DNA of 64,000 nt from Silvibacterium bohemicum (GTDB taxonomy: Bacteria; Acidobacteriota; Terriglobia; Terriglobales; Acidobacteriaceae): assembly GCF_001006305.1 (NCBI RefSeq), contig NZ_LBHJ01000019.1:374017-438016 (forward strand), written 5' to 3'. This document shows positions 26,101 through 36,847 of this stretch, piece after piece. Within the stretch, counting starts at the first letter, position 1. Each line of letters begins with the position of its first letter. Under the pieces are notes generated by a model. The model was given only the letters and a program-made list of their open reading frames with translations. It had not been told where the DNA came from and did no database searches. Position numbers and translations under genes: made by a program.

Positions 26101-29100
26101 AGTGTGCTGGCGAAGAGTTCGCAGAGGATCTGTTCCTGGGGAGTGCGGGGAGCGCGATAGCCTCCACTGCGCTGTTGCGGTGCGGGCAGCGCCTTGCGGT
26201 CGAGCTTGCCGTTGGCCGTCAGCGGCATCTCGTCCAGCATCACGTAGTGCTCGGGAACCATGTAGTCCGGCAGCCGTTCGCTCAGCGATCGACGAAGCTC
26301 TGCGCCGTCCAATGCCGCGCCCTCCGCCGCCTTCACATACGCCACCAGCTGCCGGCCGCCGGGCCCGTCCTCGCGAACCACTACTACTGCCTGCTCCACT
26401 CCCGATTGAACGCGCAGCCACGCCTCGATCTCGCCCGGCTCGATGCGGAAGCCGCGGATCTTGACCTGCTGATCCACGCGGCCCAGGAACTCGATCGCAC
26501 CTTCGGCTGTCCAGCGATCAGTAGTCCAACGGTCTGTAGTCCAACGAACAAGATCGCCGGTCCGGTACATCCGTGCACCCGGTTCTGCACTATAGGGATC
26601 GGCCACGAAGCGTTCCGCCGTTGCACTTGGCTGTTGCTGATAGCCACGCGCCAGGCCCGCTCCCGCTACGTACAGCTCACCCGCCACTCCAACAGGAACC
26701 GGTTCCAGCCACGCGTCGAGGACATAGACTCGGGTATTTCCGACCGGTCGTCCGATAGGAACCGTTCCCTCTTCTGCGCTCTCTACCAAGTGCCACGTGC
26801 TGAATGTCGTATTTTCCGTGGGGCCATAGACGTGAAGGAAACGGCGGGGCGCGCCGTGCGCCAGCACCTCGCGCACGCACGCGGAGTCTACCGCTTCGCC
26901 TCCGAACAGCAGGTCGCGCAGCCCGGAGAAGGATTGCGGCGCCTCCCGCGCGATCTGATTGAACAGGGCCGTGGTCAGGAACAACGTGTCGATCTGCCGC
27001 TCCCGCAGCGCATGGCCCATCGTCTCCGGCGACAGAATCACCTCGCGAGGCAGCACCACTACGCAGCCCCCGTTCAGCAGCGCGCCCCAGATCTCGAAGG
27101 TCGCCGCGTCGAACGATGCGTTGGCCGCCTGCGCGATCCGATCGCCCGGCTGCAGGTTCACGTAATCGCTGTCCCGCACCAGGCGCACAATCGCTTCCTG
27201 CGTGATCCCGATTCCCTTCGGCGTTCCCGTCGATCCCGAGGTGTACATCACATAGGCCAGATCTGTTGGACCGGCATATGTCTGCAAATCCTCTTCACTG
27301 GCATCGGACGCACCGGCAAGGTCAGCGCCCGCGGCAAGGTCATAGAACTGCGCGCCGCTTCCGGAAAGCATCGCCTCCACGCGCGCCGCGGGGTAGCTCA
27401 GATCCAGCGGAAGATAGCAGCCGCCGGCCTTAATCACACCCAGCATGGCCGCCAACATCTCCGCCCCACGCTCCATGCGCAGCGCCACCAAGCCACCACG
27501 CTGCAGACCGGAGGCGCGAAGATGCCGCGCAATCTGATTGGCACGCGCGTTCAGCTCTCCGTAACTGACACGCTCTTCTCCGCTCTCCACTGCCAGCGCC
27601 AACGGATCGCGGCGCACCTGCGCTTCGAATAGCCCTGCCAGCGTGCCTTGCGGGCGCTCACGACGATCACCGTTCCACACATCCAACAGATTTCGCCGCT
27701 CCGCCTCATCGATCAACTCCAGCTGGTGAAGACGCGTCTCAGGATGCTTCGACGCGCACTCCAAAACACGTTCGTACCAGCGAGCGATTCGCTCCGCTGT
27801 GGCGCGATCGAAGAGATCCTCGCTGTACTCCAACCCGCCAGCCAATCCCCATGCCTCGCCGCCTGAGCCCCGGCGCTCGGAGAGGATGAAGGTCAGGTCA
27901 AACTTCGCGATGGCGATCAACAGCGGCTCCGGACGCACCACGAGGTTCGCCATCCGCAATTCGCTCTCGCCCGTATTCTGCAGAGCGATCATGACCTGGA
28001 AGAGAGGATGGCGCGCCAGAGAGCGGTCCGGGGCCAGTGCTTCGACCACCCGCTCGAAGGGAACGTCCTGATGGCTGTACGCCTCCAGGTTGAAGCGGCG
28101 CACACGCTGCACCAGCTCCACAAAATTCGGATCGCCGCTCACGTCCGTGCGCAGAACCAGCGTGTTCACGAAGAAGCCGATCAGATCCTCAAGGGCTCGC
28201 TCGCCACGCCCTGCCACCGGGCTCCCCAGAGCTATCTCATCCTCCAAGCCCAGGCGCGACAGTAGCGCTGCAAGACCCGCCTGCAGCACCATGAACAGGC
28301 TCGCGCCTGTGCGTCGCGCCACCTCCACCAGTCGCTCGTGCACCGCCGCGCTGACGCTCAGCCCTACCGTCCCTCCGCGGTAGCTCGGGACCGACGGACG
28401 CGCTCGATCCACAGGCAACCGAAGCTCCTCAGGCAAACTCGCGAGTGCGCCGCGCCAATACGACAACTGCCGCTCCAGCTCACTCTCCGCGTCACCCTCC
28501 CGGCCCAGCAGCTCCCGCTGCCACACGCTGTAGTCGGCATATTGCACGCCAAGTGGCTCGTACTTCGGCTCACTGCCTCGGCTTCGCGCTTCATACGCAT
28601 GCGCCAGATCACGGGCGAGAGGCCGCAGCGACCACTCATCTCCTGCGATGTGATGAAGGACGATCAAGAGAACGTGCTGGTCCGCTCCCAAGGTGAACGA
28701 CCACACCCGCAGAGGGATCTCTTGAGTTATGTCGATTCCTGTCGAAGAAGCGGCCGCCAGCAGCCCCGCAATCGCCGACTCTTCGCACTCTTCCTTGATC
28801 CAACGCAGCGCTGTCTCATCGGCTGCGAGCACACGCTGGTAAGGTATGCCATCCTCATCGGGGAAGATGGTCCGCAGGCTCTCATGGCGCGCGATCAGGT
28901 CGGCGAAAGCCGCTTCCAGCGCGGCTTGATCGAGTGCGCCCTCCAGCCTGAAGGCAACGGCGATGTTGTAGGTGGCGCTCACTCCATCGCGGCGTTGCAA
29001 AAACCACAAGCGCTGTTGCGCATAGGAAAGTGGGATTCGACCGACCCGTGATTGCGGTACCAGTGCGGTGCGCGCCGAGCCCGCTCCACGTAACTGAATA

Positions 29101-32100
29101 GCTAGCCCGCGCACGGTCGGCTTCTCGAAGAACCCCGCTATCGAGAGTTCAACATTGAAAGCCTCTCGAAGGCGCGCCAGCAATTGAATCGCTAGCAAAG
29201 AGTGGCCGCCGGATGCGAGGAAATCGTCGTCGGCTCCAACCTGATCGATCCCAAGCAGCTCCGACCATATGCCTGCGATGGCCTGTTCCGCGGCATCCTT
29301 CGGCGCAACGTATGGATTGGGTAAGTTGGGACGCGCATGGCGAGACAGGGAGACGCTTGGCAGCACAGTGCGCACCGGCATGTGCTCTTGCATCTGCGCA
29401 TCGCGGATTCGGGCATGAAGTCCGGTCGTCGAAACTACAACGCGGGGTGCATTTGCACTCAACGCGAATTCCAGGGCCAAGCCGCCTTCGGCCGGAGTGA
29501 TGCCGTTTCGCAGGCTCAACTCCCGTTGCGCCTTCAGCGCGTCGGGAATTTCCGTTTCGACAGCCATCCCAACTTCTGCCCATGTATCCCAGTTCACGGA
29601 GACCACAGGAAAAGCGGCGGCGCGGCTTTCGGCAAATGCGTCCAGGTAGCAGTTGGCGGCTGCATAGTCTATCTGCCCAAAGCCGCCCATCACGGCGTTG
29701 ATCGAGGAGGACATCAGGAAAAAATCCAGCGGGTCACCGCCGAATGTGTCCCACAGGATTTGAGTCCCCAGAACCTTTGCGGCCATTACACGATTGGCTT
29801 GCTCAGCAGTTCTGAGCTGAATCACGCCGCCGCCGGCAACACCGGCGCAGTGGAGAATGCCATTGATCGCGCCGAAACGCTGATGAATCTTTCCTCGGAG
29901 CTCGCGCACGGCGACGGGATCGGTGACGTCGGCGCTTTCAATCATCAGCTCGGCGCCGGAGCTCTGTATCTCCTGAATCCAGCGAATCTTTTCGATGTCC
30001 CATCCAGCGTCGGGGTGGCTGGCTGAACGTGAGATGAGGACGAGCTTTGCCTGCCATCGCGACGCAAGATGTGCGGCGAGTGCGAGTCCCATGCCGCCGA
30101 GCCCGCCAGTGATAAGATAGACGCCGTTCTGCCGGAAGCGGCACGCGGCATCCGCCGCATCGAGCCGTAGAGCTTCAAAGTCGATTGCCCATCGCCCATC
30201 GGAGCGAAGCGCAACCTGGCGCTCTTCGCTTCCGGAGAGCAACTCTTGAATGAGAATCGGCAGCGATGCATCATCTGCAGGAACATCGATGAATCGCGTG
30301 TGCAACTGGGGAAGCTCTTGAGCGATGACTTTGCACGCACCCGCCAGCAACGCGTTCTCCGGCCTCACCTGATCGACGGGCGAAACTTTGCCAGTCCCGG
30401 ATGTAACGACGAACAGATTCACGATCTGAGACTGAGAGGAACCGGCGATGGCCTGAACAAGAGCAAGGAGACCGAAGAAGCCGTCGTCAGGCTTTTCGGC
30501 CGAGTCGCCCTTGCGGTCCCACCAATAAACAATCGATCGCGGAGCTTTGAGCGAAGAAATCTCCGCCGGCGAAGCAACGACAACCTTATGATTGCCGCGG
30601 CTCTCGAGTGCGCTGGCTAACTCCATGGCCCGCGCATGATTTCCGCACACGATCACCCAGGGAGCGGAAGGAAGAGCAGCCGCCGCTGGTGCGCCCAGAT
30701 GTTTCCACACCGGCCTGTAAAACCACTCCTTGATGTCGTTCTTCTCGCTGCGGAGAGTGCGCGCGGGAGCAGCAACGGAATCGACCCAATAACGCTGCCG
30801 CTCGAAAGGATAGGTGGGCAGTGAAACCCGCATCCGTCTTTCGCCGCCATGAAATCCTCGCCAATCGATAGCAGCGCCATTGCTCCAGAGCGCAGCCGCA
30901 GCGCGCATCATGGTCTGCGAAGCAGGTGTTGGATCTTCCGCCCGCGACAGTGACGCGAGCACCAGCGGCCCGTTTTCATTCGCAAATGACGTGGCCAGCG
31001 TCGAGAGCACGCGGCCCGGCCCCACTTCGAGCAACGCCCGGCGCGATCCATCGTGAAGGGCTTGCAGATTCTGTCCGAAGCGGACGGTCCGGCGCAGATG
31101 TTGTCCCCAATAGGCAGGATCGGTTGCCTGCTCCGCGCTGATCCATGTTCCGGTCAGGTTGGAGAGATAAGGAAGCATCGGCGCGCGCAGATGAATTTGG
31201 CTGACGCGTTCTACGAAGGGCTCGACAATGGGATCCATCATCGAAGAGTGAAATGCATGCGAGGTATGTAGACGGCGGAAAGCTATGGAACGCCTTGCCA
31301 ACTCTGTTTCCGCGCGCTCAATTTCCTGCACTGTTCCCGAGAGGACCGAGAGCGATCGACCATTGACCCCAGAAAGCGAGAGGCCACCGCGAAGAAAATC
31401 GCCCAGCTCCTCTTCCGGCAAAGGGACGCTCAACATCGCGCCAGCGGGCAGCGCCTGCATAAGCTTGCCTCGCGCCGCCACCAGTTCCAGCGCGTCCCGC
31501 AGGGAGAGGACACCGGCCAGACAGGCGGCCACATATTCGCCGATGCTGTGTCCGGCCATCGCAGATGGAGCGATGCCCCAATGCATCCAGAGCTGCGCCA
31601 GCGAGTATTCGATTGCGAACAGCGCCGGTTGGGCGATCTCCGTTCGATTGATCGCGCTCTGGGCCTCGGGACTTGCAAAGTCCAATCCTGTGCAGTTCCG
31701 CAGAATCGCGTGACACTCATCGAGATGCCGGCGAAAGACCGGCTCTGAGCTGGAGAGCTCACCGCCCATTCCTGCATGCTGGGAGCCCTGGCCGGGAAAG
31801 AGAAAGACCACAGGCAACCGCGAAGCCGTTCCGGAGATGACATAGCCGGGATCGCTACGCTCCCATGCCGATTGTGCCTCCGCCACGTTGCTGGTCTGCA
31901 ACAACAGTGCGCGTCGATGCTCGAACGGTTGCCGCCCTACGCCGAGAGTCCAGGAGACATCCGCGATGTTGATGCCGGGATGCTGATCCGGATGCTGATC
32001 TGGATGCTGATCCAGGTGTCGCACCAGATTGGCCGTCGCCTGATCGAGCGCGGCCTGCGTTTTGTTCGACACCGGTAACAACTGCCAATCGCGGTTACTA

Positions 32101-33440
32101 ATGGACTTCGCAACCTGCGACGGTTCCTCGAGAACGACGTGGGCATTGGTGCCACCAATCCCGAACGAGCTCACACCCGCGCGACGCGGACCGCCTGCGC
32201 TTTCCCATGGCTGCAGCCGATCCACGATGTAGAACGGACTGTTTTCGAGATCGAGCCCAGGGTTGGGGGAATGATAGTGAAGACTAGGCGGCAAAGTTTT
32301 GTGCTGCAGCGCCAGCACCGTCTTGATCAGGCCAGCGATTCCTGCTGCGACGCTTAAGTGGCCCAGGTTGGTCTTCACCGATCCCAGACCGCAGAATTGC
32401 CGGCGCGCGGTCTGCATCCGAAAAACCTGAGTGAGCGCGGCCAATTCCACGGGATCGCCCAACGCCGTGCCCGTTCCGTGGCCTTCGATATAACCAATGC
32501 TGTCGGGGTCGAAGCCAGCCATGGCCAGCGCTGCGCTAATGGCGCGCGCCTGCCCATCAACGCTCGGCGCGGTATAGCCGATCTTATCCGCGCCGTCGTT
32601 GCTCAGCCCGAATCCGCGAATCACCGCATAGATCTGGTCTCCGTTCGCAAGCGCATCCTCGTGTCGCTTGAGGACAACGATCCCGGCGCCAGCGCCGCCC
32701 ACGGTGCCGTCAGAAGAGGCGTCGTAGGCGCGGCAATGGCCGTCCTTCGAGTTGATGCCGCCCTGCGTCCAGAAGTAGCCGCCGCCTTGCGGCACAAAGA
32801 TGGAAACACCGCCCGCAAGCGCGATATCGGACTGGTAATGGAGCAGACTCTGGCACGCCTGGCAGACCGCAACCAACGATGTCGAGCAGGCCGTTTGAAC
32901 GGTGACAGCAGGACCGCGAAGATTGAGCTTGTATGCGACGCGGGTGGTCAGATGGTCCTTATCGTTTGCCACTGCAAGCGCAAATATTCCTGTCGCTGTA
33001 ACCAGAGCCGGATTGTTGTAGAGGTTGAACAGATAGCTCGGCAAATCCGCGCCGCCGAAGACTCCGATCAGCGCATCTTCCCGGCTCGGATCGATTCCCG
33101 CATCCTCGAGCGCCTCCCACGCACACTCGAGAAAGAGGCGCTGCTGGGGATCGATGATTTCGGCCTCACGCGGATTGATTCCAAAAAATGCAGGGTCGAA
33201 CTTGTCGACATCCGCGAGGACTACGCCCCGTCCAACGAAATCGCGCCGGTTTCGAACCGCCGGATCTTGACCCGCAAGCCGCAGATCGTCATCTGTCAGC
33301 TCCCGGATCGATTCATGGCCGGAGACGAGATTGTTCCAGTATTCAGCTCCATTTATCGCGTCGGGAAAACGGCAGCCAATGCCAACCACCGCGATGGCAT
33401 TCGTCATTTCCTGCGGCTCGGGCGCAGACGAATCGCTCAC
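16977..33440 (-). CDS. Hybrid PKS-NRPS subunit D (modules 8-11)
   Basis: 5487-residue hybrid synthase. Order: KS (active Cys in TACSTSL near residue 185, HGTGT near 320, NLGH near 360), AT (GHSIGEY near 633, HAFHS near 730, a malonyl-type motif), KR (TGGLGG near 1115, YAAAN near 1260), ACP (SGGHS near 1412), C-A-PCP-E, C-A-PCP-E, C-A-PCP. There is no DH or ER, so the polyketide step should leave a beta-hydroxyl. I place the start at GTG 33440, which overlaps the TGA of subunit C and has GGAGA 7 nt upstream. The in-frame ATG at 33779 lies deep inside subunit C and gives non-homologous sequence before the KS. An ATG eleven codons into the GTG-started protein is a second possibility. The protein ends in an acidic tail ([10 protein letters not shown]) suited to docking with the TubC domain of subunit E. 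Confidence 0.95.
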   Translation of the reverse strand: MSDSSAPEPQEMTNAIAVVGIGCRFPDAINGAEYWNNLVSGHESIRELTDDDLRLAGQDPAVRNRRDFVGRGVVLADVDKFDPAFFGINPREAEIIDPQQRLFLECAWEALEDAGIDPSREDALIGVFGGADLPSYLFNLYNNPALVTATGIFALAVANDKDHLTTRVAYKLNLRGPAVTVQTACSTSLVAVCQACQSLLHYQSDIALAGGVSIFVPQGGGYFWTQGGINSKDGHCRAYDASSDGTVGGAGAGIVVLKRHEDALANGDQIYAVIRGFGLSNDGADKIGYTAPSVDGQARAISAALAMAGFDPDSIGYIEGHGTGTALGDPVELAALTQVFRMQTARRQFCGLGSVKTNLGHLSVAAGIAGLIKTVLALQHKTLPPSLHYHSPNPGLDLENSPFYIVDRLQPWESAGGPRRAGVSSFGIGGTNAHVVLEEPSQVAKSISNRDWQLLPVSNKTQAALDQATANLVRHLDQHPDQHPDQHPGINIADVSWTLGVGRQPFEHRRALLLQTSNVAEAQSAWERSDPGYVISGTASRLPVVFLFPGQGSQHAGMGGELSSSEPVFRRHLDECHAILRNCTGLDFASPEAQSAINRTEIAQPALFAIEYSLAQLWMHWGIAPSAMAGHSIGEYVAACLAGVLSLRDALELVAARGKLMQALPAGAMLSVPLPEEELGDFLRGGLSLSGVNGRSLSVLSGTVQEIERAETELARRSIAFRRLHTSHAFHSSMMDPIVEPFVERVSQIHLRAPMLPYLSNLTGTWISAEQATDPAYWGQHLRRTVRFGQNLQALHDGSRRALLEVGPGRVLSTLATSFANENGPLVLASLSRAEDPTPASQTMMRAAAALWSNGAAIDWRGFHGGERRMRVSLPTYPFERQRYWVDSVAAPARTLRSEKNDIKEWFYRPVWKHLGAPAAAALPSAPWVIVCGNHARAMELASALESRGNHKVVVASPAEISSLKAPRSIVYWWDRKGDSAEKPDDGFFGLLALVQAIAGSSQSQIVNLFVVTSGTGKVSPVDQVRPENALLAGACKVIAQELPQLHTRFIDVPADDASLPILIQELLSGSEERQVALRSDGRWAIDFEALRLDAADAACRFRQNGVYLITGGLGGMGLALAAHLASRWQAKLVLISRSASHPDAGWDIEKIRWIQEIQSSGAELMIESADVTDPVAVRELRGKIHQRFGAINGILHCAGVAGGGVIQLRTAEQANRVMAAKVLGTQILWDTFGGDPLDFFLMSSSINAVMGGFGQIDYAAANCYLDAFAESRAAAFPVVSVNWDTWAEVGMAVETEIPDALKAQRELSLRNGITPAEGGLALEFALSANAPRVVVSTTGLHARIRDAQMQEHMPVRTVLPSVSLSRHARPNLPNPYVAPKDAAEQAIAGIWSELLGIDQVGADDDFLASGGHSLLAIQLLARLREAFNVELSIAGFFEKPTVRGLAIQLRGAGSARTALVPQSRVGRIPLSYAQQRLWFLQRRDGVSATYNIAVAFRLEGALDQAALEAAFADLIARHESLRTIFPDEDGIPYQRVLAADETALRWIKEECEESAIAGLLAAASSTGIDITQEIPLRVWSFTLGADQHVLLIVLHHIAGDEWSLRPLARDLAHAYEARSRGSEPKYEPLGVQYADYSVWQRELLGREGDAESELERQLSYWRGALASLPEELRLPVDRARPSVPSYRGGTVGLSVSAAVHERLVEVARRTGASLFMVLQAGLAALLSRLGLEDEIALGSPVAGRGERALEDLIGFFVNTLVLRTDVSGDPNFVELVQRVRRFNLEAYSHQDVPFERVVEALAPDRSLARHPLFQVMIALQNTGESELRMANLVVRPEPLLIAIAKFDLTFILSERRGSGGEAWGLAGGLEYSEDLFDRATAERIARWYERVLECASKHPETRLHQLELIDEAERRNLLDVWNGDRRERPQGTLAGLFEAQVRRDPLALAVESGEERVSYGELNARANQIARHLRASGLQRGGLVALRMERGAEMLAAMLGVIKAGGCYLPLDLSYPAARVEAMLSGSGAQFYDLAAGADLAGASDASEEDLQTYAGPTDLAYVMYTSGSTGTPKGIGITQEAIVRLVRDSDYVNLQPGDRIAQAANASFDAATFEIWGALLNGGCVVVLPREVILSPETMGHALRERQIDTLFLTTALFNQIAREAPQSFSGLRDLLFGGEAVDSACVREVLAHGAPRRFLHVYGPTENTTFSTWHLVESAEEGTVPIGRPVGNTRVYVLDAWLEPVPVGVAGELYVAGAGLARGYQQQPSATAERFVADPYSAEPGARMYRTGDLVRWTTDRWTTDRWTAEGAIEFLGRVDQQVKIRGFRIEPGEIEAWLRVQSGVEQAVVVVREDGPGGRQLVAYVKAAEGAALDGAELRRSLSERLPDYMVPEHYVMLDEMPLTANGKLDRKALPAPQQRSGGYRAPRTPQEQILCELFASTLNLQQVGLDDNFFRLGGDSIVSIQLVSRARRAGLELTPRDIFQQQTVENLALVAGRAAKTERPQWDLEAGIGELRPTPIMRWFVERGGCWERFSQSVLLRVGKLNQADFAKALQALIDTHDVLRMRVEEGSEWKLRIEPRGSADAEARVRSVKLDGLASHARQLRIEDEVEQAEGRLDAHAGRMIEAVFFNEDEAGQLLLVIHHLAVDGVSWRILIADLEAAWNAIARGEEPHLDAVSTPFRVWAEWLEETASSEALQAELPAWQRILTGGGELVPDAHLDPARDTVASAGRWRQNVGSETTDALLKIVPAAFHAGINNVFLAALAVAIGKPISVDVEGHGREPGESGLDLSRTVGWFTSLYPVSLDVSGETMSDALKQAKEQLRAILGNGFGYGLLRYLRADGGKDFQPYSEPQLSFNYLGRFGGGAAGELTAANEQMSAAGAAPGMPLAHLIEINAAIVEGLDGPVLSATWTWASRLLGEDQVCELADRWEQALETLVREVKEGAGGHTLSDFPLALLSQQQLEEFEHAYPGLEDVLPLSPLQEGLLFHALYDESAADHYTVQFVLELDGELDAARMREAAEALVARHRNLGAVIRHEGLQRPVQLISSTPRLEWREFDTSNPTEFLEADRQARFDPLLGLLRFGLLQLARDRHLLVLTNHHMLLDGWSMPLLFGELLALYGHQVLPRVRPYRDYLDWLSKQDRETAFEVWREYLAGVERPTRLAEGPPSKLPPQRWERELPNELTGRLQALASGRRLTMNTLMQGSWAVLLGRLTRTEDVIFGITVSGRPAELTGVEQMVGLFINTLPLRVKMRAQDKLLDLCTAIQESQSTLLEYQHIGLADIQRAAGSSDLFDTLFVFENYPLETSSLTQGNGGLRVTGFSAHDTTHYPLSMVVMPGVRFTLRMDYDLGCFSEGFGSSIGECFYHLLESAAEQPDANVSQLHLLSSEEKRRVLEDFNAAAPPFPQATLPDLFEKQVERSGNLVAVVSGGRSLTYRELNRHADRLARRLSERGAHPESLVAICLDRSAEMIVAMIAVLKSGAAYLPLDPEYPIERLRSMLNDASPVLVITTTELSSRLPDDETVICLDGMAWDAEAAKNAPDSIPHPTLQPDHPAYVIYTSGSTGKPKGVVITHRNVARLFAATERWFDFGPHHVWSFFHSFAFDFSVWEVWGALLYGGRVVVVPKAISRSPVEMLEMLAQEGVTVLSQTPSAFYQLIQAEKEFSTTSGALSLRYVVFGGEALDAKRLEEWYARHDDNAPFLVNMYGITETTVHVTFQPLDRELARNAHGSLIGGNIPDLRAYVLDASLEPQPVGVSGELYIAGAGLARGYLNRPALTAERFIADPHGSLSGVRMYRTGDLARWQENGRLEFLGRADQQVKIRGFRIELGEIEAALRDEPGVAQAVVLALSGGPSGQHLVAWIVPAEGAVPDEERLHRGLSGRLPDYMMPSAYVTLKSLPLTTNGKLDRQALPAPVRRIEGYRGPRNRTEEILCELIAEVLHLERVGVEDNFFRLGGDSIVSIQLVSRARRAGLKFSPRDVFSQQTVEALAAVAGVAPRPESSEDEFAGIGEFEATPIMRWMWERGGDLNRFSQSMTLQVPARVDEERMLKGLQALIDTHDVLRLRSEGTARVHIEPRGSVRAEDCLTRIEREPAEAQLEPAAGRVFEALWFREKNLLRLVIHHLAVDGVSWRILLPDLHAAWSGAQLDPVATPFRTWARHLAQEACSAAAESELPLWEGLLERGAPMLPGHVLDAARDTYATAGHLHQTLDAKLTASLLTEVPSAFHAGINDVLLAALAHGINRPILVDVEGHGREPMESGLDLSRTVGWFTSLYPVNLPVSGEVAGTMKQVKERLRAIPANGLRYGLLRYMHPQLGARLEALPVAQVGFNYLGRFARSEETGSGELGAAADPGMSLAHILEINAVTVDGPEGPVLSATWTWAGRHLDEDDVKEIAGGWKASLEALAQAVERGEGGHTPSDFPLVDLAQEQVEALEEMHSDIEDVLPLSPLQEGLLFHALYDADSPDVYTVQFVMELEGPLDARRMRSATEALLLRHPNLRVMIWEQKLQIVPRGAQLEWREEFLPDSSGVDEFLEADRRERLDVGKALLRVALIGRDRDRYLLVWTNHHLLLDGWSMPLLFSELLALYGDQSLPAVRPYRDYLAWLARQDKDAALDVWREHLSGIDSATRIAAGPSSERSSQRWEYHLSEELTARLHDVARHRGLTLNTLIQGLWAVLLGRFTGRDDVVFGITVSGRPPELAGVERMIGLFINTLPLRVRLMPSEKLEDLWKGIQRSQGSLLDHQHIGLSDIHRAAGVEELFDTLLVFENYPMDASQVTQWVDGVRAVGLTGHDATHYPLTLIVAPWKQLYLRIDYAAERIAEGWTIGERFVRLLETAAEHPEAMLSRLEIVSPQERSLLLSTFNPEERVLRELTLQELFEAQVSRTPDAIAVVCCERSLSYAEVNRYANQLAHSLLERGIGPESVVGVYLERSLELIVALLAIVKTGAAYLPLDREYPAERLRSMLEDAAPALVLSSDLLRAELSPDVETCTVELTGGSYGNPRNTHPLPQHAAYIIYTSGSTGRPKAIVQTQATLLNLLLWQEQTPNSGRVAQFTSISFDVSLQEIFGALLFGKTLVVLDPQTRLDLDKYPDFLRTNEISDLFLPNVVLENLARVALETGCALPTLRNIHQAGEALTVTSALRHFFARHPHCRLHNHYGPAETHVATAVTLTSETEEWTLAPSIGSPVWNSCAYVLDNGLQLAPIGVAGELYLAGAGLARGYLKRPALTSERFVANPYSDESGARMYRTGDLARWRADGTLEFLGRADQQVKIRGFRVEPGEIEAALTSLDAVQQAVVVVRDEGAGGKQLVAYLVLAPDAVFDAAALRDALGDTLPGWMIPSAFVVLDAIPLSPNKKIDRASLPSPRDPELRHFEPPSGAVEERVAEAWASLLQVERISRDDDFFSLGGHSLLGMRLVSRMRQAFHVELSLRDVFAARTLRELGVVIQALLIASGQSRSVSVSEVQEYEELEL
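20165..24589 (-). other. Module 10: C-A-PCP-E, Thr-like, D-configured
   Basis: The pocket reads D-F-W-S-V-G-M-V-H, close to the well-known Thr code DFWNIGMVHK. The C domain is DCL-like ([10 protein letters not shown]), the PCP is LGGDS and the E domain is intact. Expected product residue: D-allo-Thr, since only the alpha carbon is inverted. Its hydroxyl could serve a later macrolactonisation. Confidence 0.82.
26509..26549 (-). repeat. 15-bp tandem repeat in A domain of module 9
   Basis: Two full 15-bp units plus 11 bases of a third (units start at 26509, 26524, 26539). They encode a WTTDR repeat between A7 (YRTGD) and A8 and keep the frame. Other A domains here have a single copy at this place. 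Confidence 0.85.
27336..28580 (-). repeat. Near-identical C/A segment, copy in module 9
   Basis: Direct-repeat partner of 1-1245. Homology ends abruptly at 28580, downstream of the variant HHIAGDE motif, so that motif is not part of the shared block. Confidence 0.85.
29085..33440 (-). other. Module 8: PKS KS-AT-KR-ACP
   Basis: A single cis-AT polyketide extension inside the peptide line. The AT HAFHS motif indicates malonyl-CoA. The KR has a full NADPH site and the YAAAN catalytic region but lacks the LDD motif of B-type reductases (VAGGG at that place). No DH, so a beta-hydroxyl is expected. With module 7 it should give a 4-amino-3-hydroxypentanoyl, statine-like unit. Confidence 0.85.
31979..32014 (-). 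repeat. 12-bp tandem repeat in KS-AT linker
   Basis: Three 12-bp units (31979, 31991, 32003) encode DQHP-type repeats in the linker between the KS and AT of module 8; the frame is kept. Confidence 0.85.
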
Positions 33441-36400
33441 GAATTCATCTCCATGCGACCGTTGCTGCGTTGTGTGCGCCGTGCAGCCAGCTGCTGCACG
33501 GCCTCTCTCTGCTTTTGAGCACGATCTTCCGGACGCGGGCTCTCGAGGCTGGGACCGCTGCTTTCCTTCGCCGCCATCGGCTTCAAGGTCTTGAGTCCAT
33601 CGAGAAATGCGGCGAGGAGTCTGATCTTGGGGTAACGGAACAGATCGATGGTGGCGATATCGGAGCTGACTTTCTCGCGCAGCTGCGATAGCAGCTTGAT
33701 CAGCAGCAGAGAATCTCCTCCGAGATCGAAAAAGTTTTCCTCCAACCCGATGTGTTCCATCCCCAGCACCTGGCGCCATACGGACGCCACCATCTGCTCC
33801 ATGCCGGAAGCGGAAACAGCGTCCTCTGGTTTTGGCAACGTTGCTCGACGATGCGGCGACGGCAATGCTGCGCGGTCCAGTTTTCCGTTCGGTGTGCGGG
33901 GGAGAGCGCTCAGGAATTCAAACGCCGAGGGAATCATGTAATCCGGCAGACGCTCAACGAGCGCTCGCCGCAGTGCAGTGATATCCGGATCAAAACCTTT
34001 TTCAAGCACGACATATGCAACCAGATATTTGCCACCCGGGCCATCTTCGCGGGCCAACACGGTCTGCTGAGCTATCCCCGGCTGCTCTTGCAGAACGGCT
34101 TCGATCTCACCTGGTTCTACTCGGAATCCGCGAATCTTCACTTGGTGATCGACGCGCCCCAGGAACTCGAGCTTGCCGTCCACACGCCAGCGGGCGCGAT
34201 CGCCGGTCCGGTACATTCGCTCCGCCGGAGCGCCGTGGGGATCGGCAACAAAACGTTCCGCTGTCCGCTGCGCACGTCGCCAATATCCTCGCGCGATACC
34301 GTCGCCGGCCAGATACAGATCACCCTCCACGCCAACGGGAGAAAGCTGCAGTTGGGAATCGAGCACATACGCGCGTGAATTCCACAGAGGCGTTCCGATA
34401 TCCGGATCTCCCGCGGAGTCACGCGAACAAAGGCTGATCGTCGAATATGTTGTGTCTTCTGTCGGGCCGTACAGGTTATAGACACGTTCGATGTGCTCGA
34501 ATCCGTAAAGTCCCTGGACCAGGGAGCCTCTGAGTATCTCGCCGCACAGATTCACTGTTCGAACACCAGACGGCAACGCGCGTAATTCAAGCAATGTCTG
34601 CGCCGCAGAAGGCACCGTATTGACAAGCCGCACCTGATCCCGCGCGGCGAGATGCTGCAGCTCGAGAGCTGAAGCAGCAAGGATCACGGTACCGCCGTGA
34701 ATGGGCGTCAACAGAAGTTCAAAGACAGAAAGATCGAAACAGATCGAGGTAGAGGCCAGCACCCCGGACCACTCCTCGGGGGTGTAGATGCTTCCTGCCC
34801 AGGCCGCGAAGGTGACGATGCTGCGATGTTCGACCACTACGCCTTTAGGTTTGCCGGTGGATCCGGAGGTGTACATCATGTAGGCCGGATGCCGCGACAG
34901 AAGCGGGAATGTGCGCTCCCTGTTGAGAGGATTCTGCTCGGAGGCTTCAGATACGGCCTGCATGGTGTCGGCAGCATCAAGCGGAAGGATGCGGGCGGCA
35001 TTGGGAAGTCTGCGTTGCACGGCAGTTGCACTCAGGATAAGCAGTGGTGCAGCGTCTGCCACCATGTATTCCAGCCGCGCCTCCGGATACGCTGGATCGA
35101 GCGGTACATAAGCGGCTCCCGCCTTCAATACGGCGAGCAGGGCCACCACCATTTCGATCGAGCGATCCAGGCAAATCCCGATGAATGCCTCAGGCCCCGC
35201 ACCCATAGCGATCAGATGGTTGGCCAAGCGATTGGCGCGAGCATTCAGCGAGCGATAGCTCAACCGCTCCTCGCCATGCACCAGCGCCACTGCAGCAGGA
35301 TTGCGCTCTACCTGCTCCTCGAACAGCTGCACCACGGTTGTGTCGCGAAGTTCGCGGGGCGCCGGATTGAAGTCGTCGAGGAGCCGCCGCTGGTCGGTGT
35401 CCGAAAGTATGGCAAAGCGCCGCAGCGGGAGATCCGGACTTCTCAGGACATTCTCGATGAGCTCTCGATGATGCCGTGCCATCTGCTCGATGCGCCACGC
35501 ATCGAAAAGATCACTGTTATAGAGCCAGTAAATGTCTAATCCAGACTCGCTTTCGACGGCATTCACATCCAGGTCGAAACGCGCGTGCATCTCCTCAACC
35601 GCCACGGGCTCGAGCTGCAATCCCTTCAGGCTTTGGGGACGCGAGGGCGCATTCTGCAGGGCGAAGACGACTTGAAAAAGCGGGCTCGCATTGAGACTTC
35701 GCTCCGGAGACAACTCGCCCACGATGCGCTCAAAAGGCACGTCCTGATGGTCGTATGCGTCGAGCGTAGTCTGCTTTACCTGGCCGAGCAGCTCGCGGAA
35801 GGTGAGGTCAGGGTTGACGCGTACCCGCATCACCAGCGAGTTCACGAAGAAGCCGATCAGGTCTTCGAGTTGCGCGTCGAGGCGGTTGGCAATCGGCGTA
35901 CCGACGACAATGTCCTGCTGGCCGGTGTAGCGCTCGAGGAGCACGGCGAACGATGCGAGCAACGCCATGTAGAGCGTCGCATGGCCGGCCTGCAGCATAG
36001 GTTGGAATGCGGCCAGTTGGTCAGGGGAAAGATGCGCGACGCCGACACCCGCAGCAAACGTTTGCACCGGAGGCCGGGGCCGGTCCGAAGGAAGCTCAAG
36101 GCGCGCCGGTATGCCGGCCAGTTCCTCTTTCCAATATTCGAGGCCGGAGGCCAGAGCACCGCCTTCGAGATGATTGCGCTGCCAGAGTGTGAAATCGGCG
36201 TACTGCACCGGCAGGGGCGTCAGCGGGTTCTCGCGGCCTTCGCAAAAGGCTTCGTACAGCAGCGCAAATTCCCGGCTCAAAATGGACGAAGACCAGCCAT
36301 CCGAAACGATGTGATGAAGCGTGATCAGCAGGAGATGATCCTCATCGTCCAGCTCCAGCAACTTGGCTCGCAGGAGAGGACCGCGGCTCAGATCGAATGG

Positions 36401-36847
36401 CTCACCCGCTTCTTTTCTTGCAGCCTCCGCCATGGTCTGGAGCCGCGAATGTTCTTCGAGTCCACGCCGCTGCTCTACGGGGATGGCGATCTGCAGCGAG
36501 TTGTCGACAATCTGCTCGGGCGTGCCGCTTACGTCAACAAAACGGGTGCGCAGGCTCTCATGACGCGCGACGATGGCATTGACGGCCATTTCCATGGCCG
36601 TCACATTCACGGGGCCGCGAAGGCGCATTGCCTGGGGAATGTTGTACTCCACACTCGAAGAACTGAGTTGACTCAGGAACCACAGGCGTTGCTGCGCGAA
36701 CGAAAGAGGGATATGGGAGGGACGTGTCTGCGCGGCAAGGGGCTGCACCGGCCGCGTATAGGACCACCCCGTTCCATCCCACCACACAGTGCAGCCAGCT
36801 TCGGTATCGTAGCCTTCTTCTCCGATGAGGATCGCTTCGTCAAGCAT
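33437..36847 (-). CDS. Single-module NRPS subunit C (module 7)
   Basis: 1136-residue NRPS with one C-A-PCP module: LCL-type C (HHIVSDG near residue 181), A (YTSGSTG near 661), PCP (LGGDSLLLIKLL near 1044). The start ATG at 36847 overlaps the end of subunit B by 8 bases (ATGCTTGA) and has a perfect AAGGAGG 10 nt upstream, the best ribosome site in the operon. The N terminus carries about 33 extra, mostly acidic residues ([18 protein letters not shown]). The C terminus carries a basic, helix-prone stretch of about 45 residues rich in R, Q and K. Both look like docking segments. The PCP has LGGDS although no E domain follows; instead it passes its chain to the KS of subunit D. Confidence 0.96.
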   Translation of the reverse strand: MLDEAILIGEEGYDTEAGCTVWWDGTGWSYTRPVQPLAAQTRPSHIPLSFAQQRLWFLSQLSSSSVEYNIPQAMRLRGPVNVTAMEMAVNAIVARHESLRTRFVDVSGTPEQIVDNSLQIAIPVEQRRGLEEHSRLQTMAEAARKEAGEPFDLSRGPLLRAKLLELDDEDHLLLITLHHIVSDGWSSSILSREFALLYEAFCEGRENPLTPLPVQYADFTLWQRNHLEGGALASGLEYWKEELAGIPARLELPSDRPRPPVQTFAAGVGVAHLSPDQLAAFQPMLQAGHATLYMALLASFAVLLERYTGQQDIVVGTPIANRLDAQLEDLIGFFVNSLVMRVRVNPDLTFRELLGQVKQTTLDAYDHQDVPFERIVGELSPERSLNASPLFQVVFALQNAPSRPQSLKGLQLEPVAVEEMHARFDLDVNAVESESGLDIYWLYNSDLFDAWRIEQMARHHRELIENVLRSPDLPLRRFAILSDTDQRRLLDDFNPAPRELRDTTVVQLFEEQVERNPAAVALVHGEERLSYRSLNARANRLANHLIAMGAGPEAFIGICLDRSIEMVVALLAVLKAGAAYVPLDPAYPEARLEYMVADAAPLLILSATAVQRRLPNAARILPLDAADTMQAVSEASEQNPLNRERTFPLLSRHPAYMMYTSGSTGKPKGVVVEHRSIVTFAAWAGSIYTPEEWSGVLASTSICFDLSVFELLLTPIHGGTVILAASALELQHLAARDQVRLVNTVPSAAQTLLELRALPSGVRTVNLCGEILRGSLVQGLYGFEHIERVYNLYGPTEDTTYSTISLCSRDSAGDPDIGTPLWNSRAYVLDSQLQLSPVGVEGDLYLAGDGIARGYWRRAQRTAERFVADPHGAPAERMYRTGDRARWRVDGKLEFLGRVDHQVKIRGFRVEPGEIEAVLQEQPGIAQQTVLAREDGPGGKYLVAYVVLEKGFDPDITALRRALVERLPDYMIPSAFEFLSALPRTPNGKLDRAALPSPHRRATLPKPEDAVSASGMEQMVASVWRQVLGMEHIGLEENFFDLGGDSLLLIKLLSQLREKVSSDIATIDLFRYPKIRLLAAFLDGLKTLKPMAAKESSGPSLESPRPEDRAQKQREAVQQLAARRTQRSNGRMEMNS
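33448..33452 (-). promoter_or_regulatory. Ribosome binding site of subunit D
   Basis: GGAGA, 7 nt before GTG 33440, inside the 3' end of subunit C; it supports the GTG start. Confidence 0.7.
33570..36847 (-). other. Module 7: C-A-PCP, Ala-like
   Basis: The pocket reads D-L-F-N-N-C-L-T-Y, one position from the Ala code DLFNNALTYK; Cys replaces Ala at 301. The chain passes next to a KS domain, so this residue is extended by a ketide unit. Confidence 0.75.

Larger units (their letters stand above)
24590..29080 (-). other. Module 9: C-A-PCP-E, Ile-like, D-configured
   Basis: The pocket reads D-A-F-F-L-G-V-T-F, a published Ile-type code. The PCP is LGGDS and the E domain has HHLAVDG and EGHGRE. 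The C domain motif is HHIAGDE instead of HHIAGDG. A 15-bp tandem repeat expands the A domain between A7 and A8. Confidence 0.8.

Noticed and set aside
25404-27632. Long plus-strand open frame (742 codons)
   Set aside because: Antisense to subunit D; similar plus frames recur opposite equivalent domains at 13240-14568, 8698-9972 and 35585-37024. They arise from the repeated domain sequence and codon bias and have no recognisable fold.
33440-33779. Upstream ATG at 33779 as start of subunit D
   Set aside because: The extra sequence is an out-of-frame reading of subunit C's carrier domain. The GTG at 33440 has a ribosome site and begins just before the KS.
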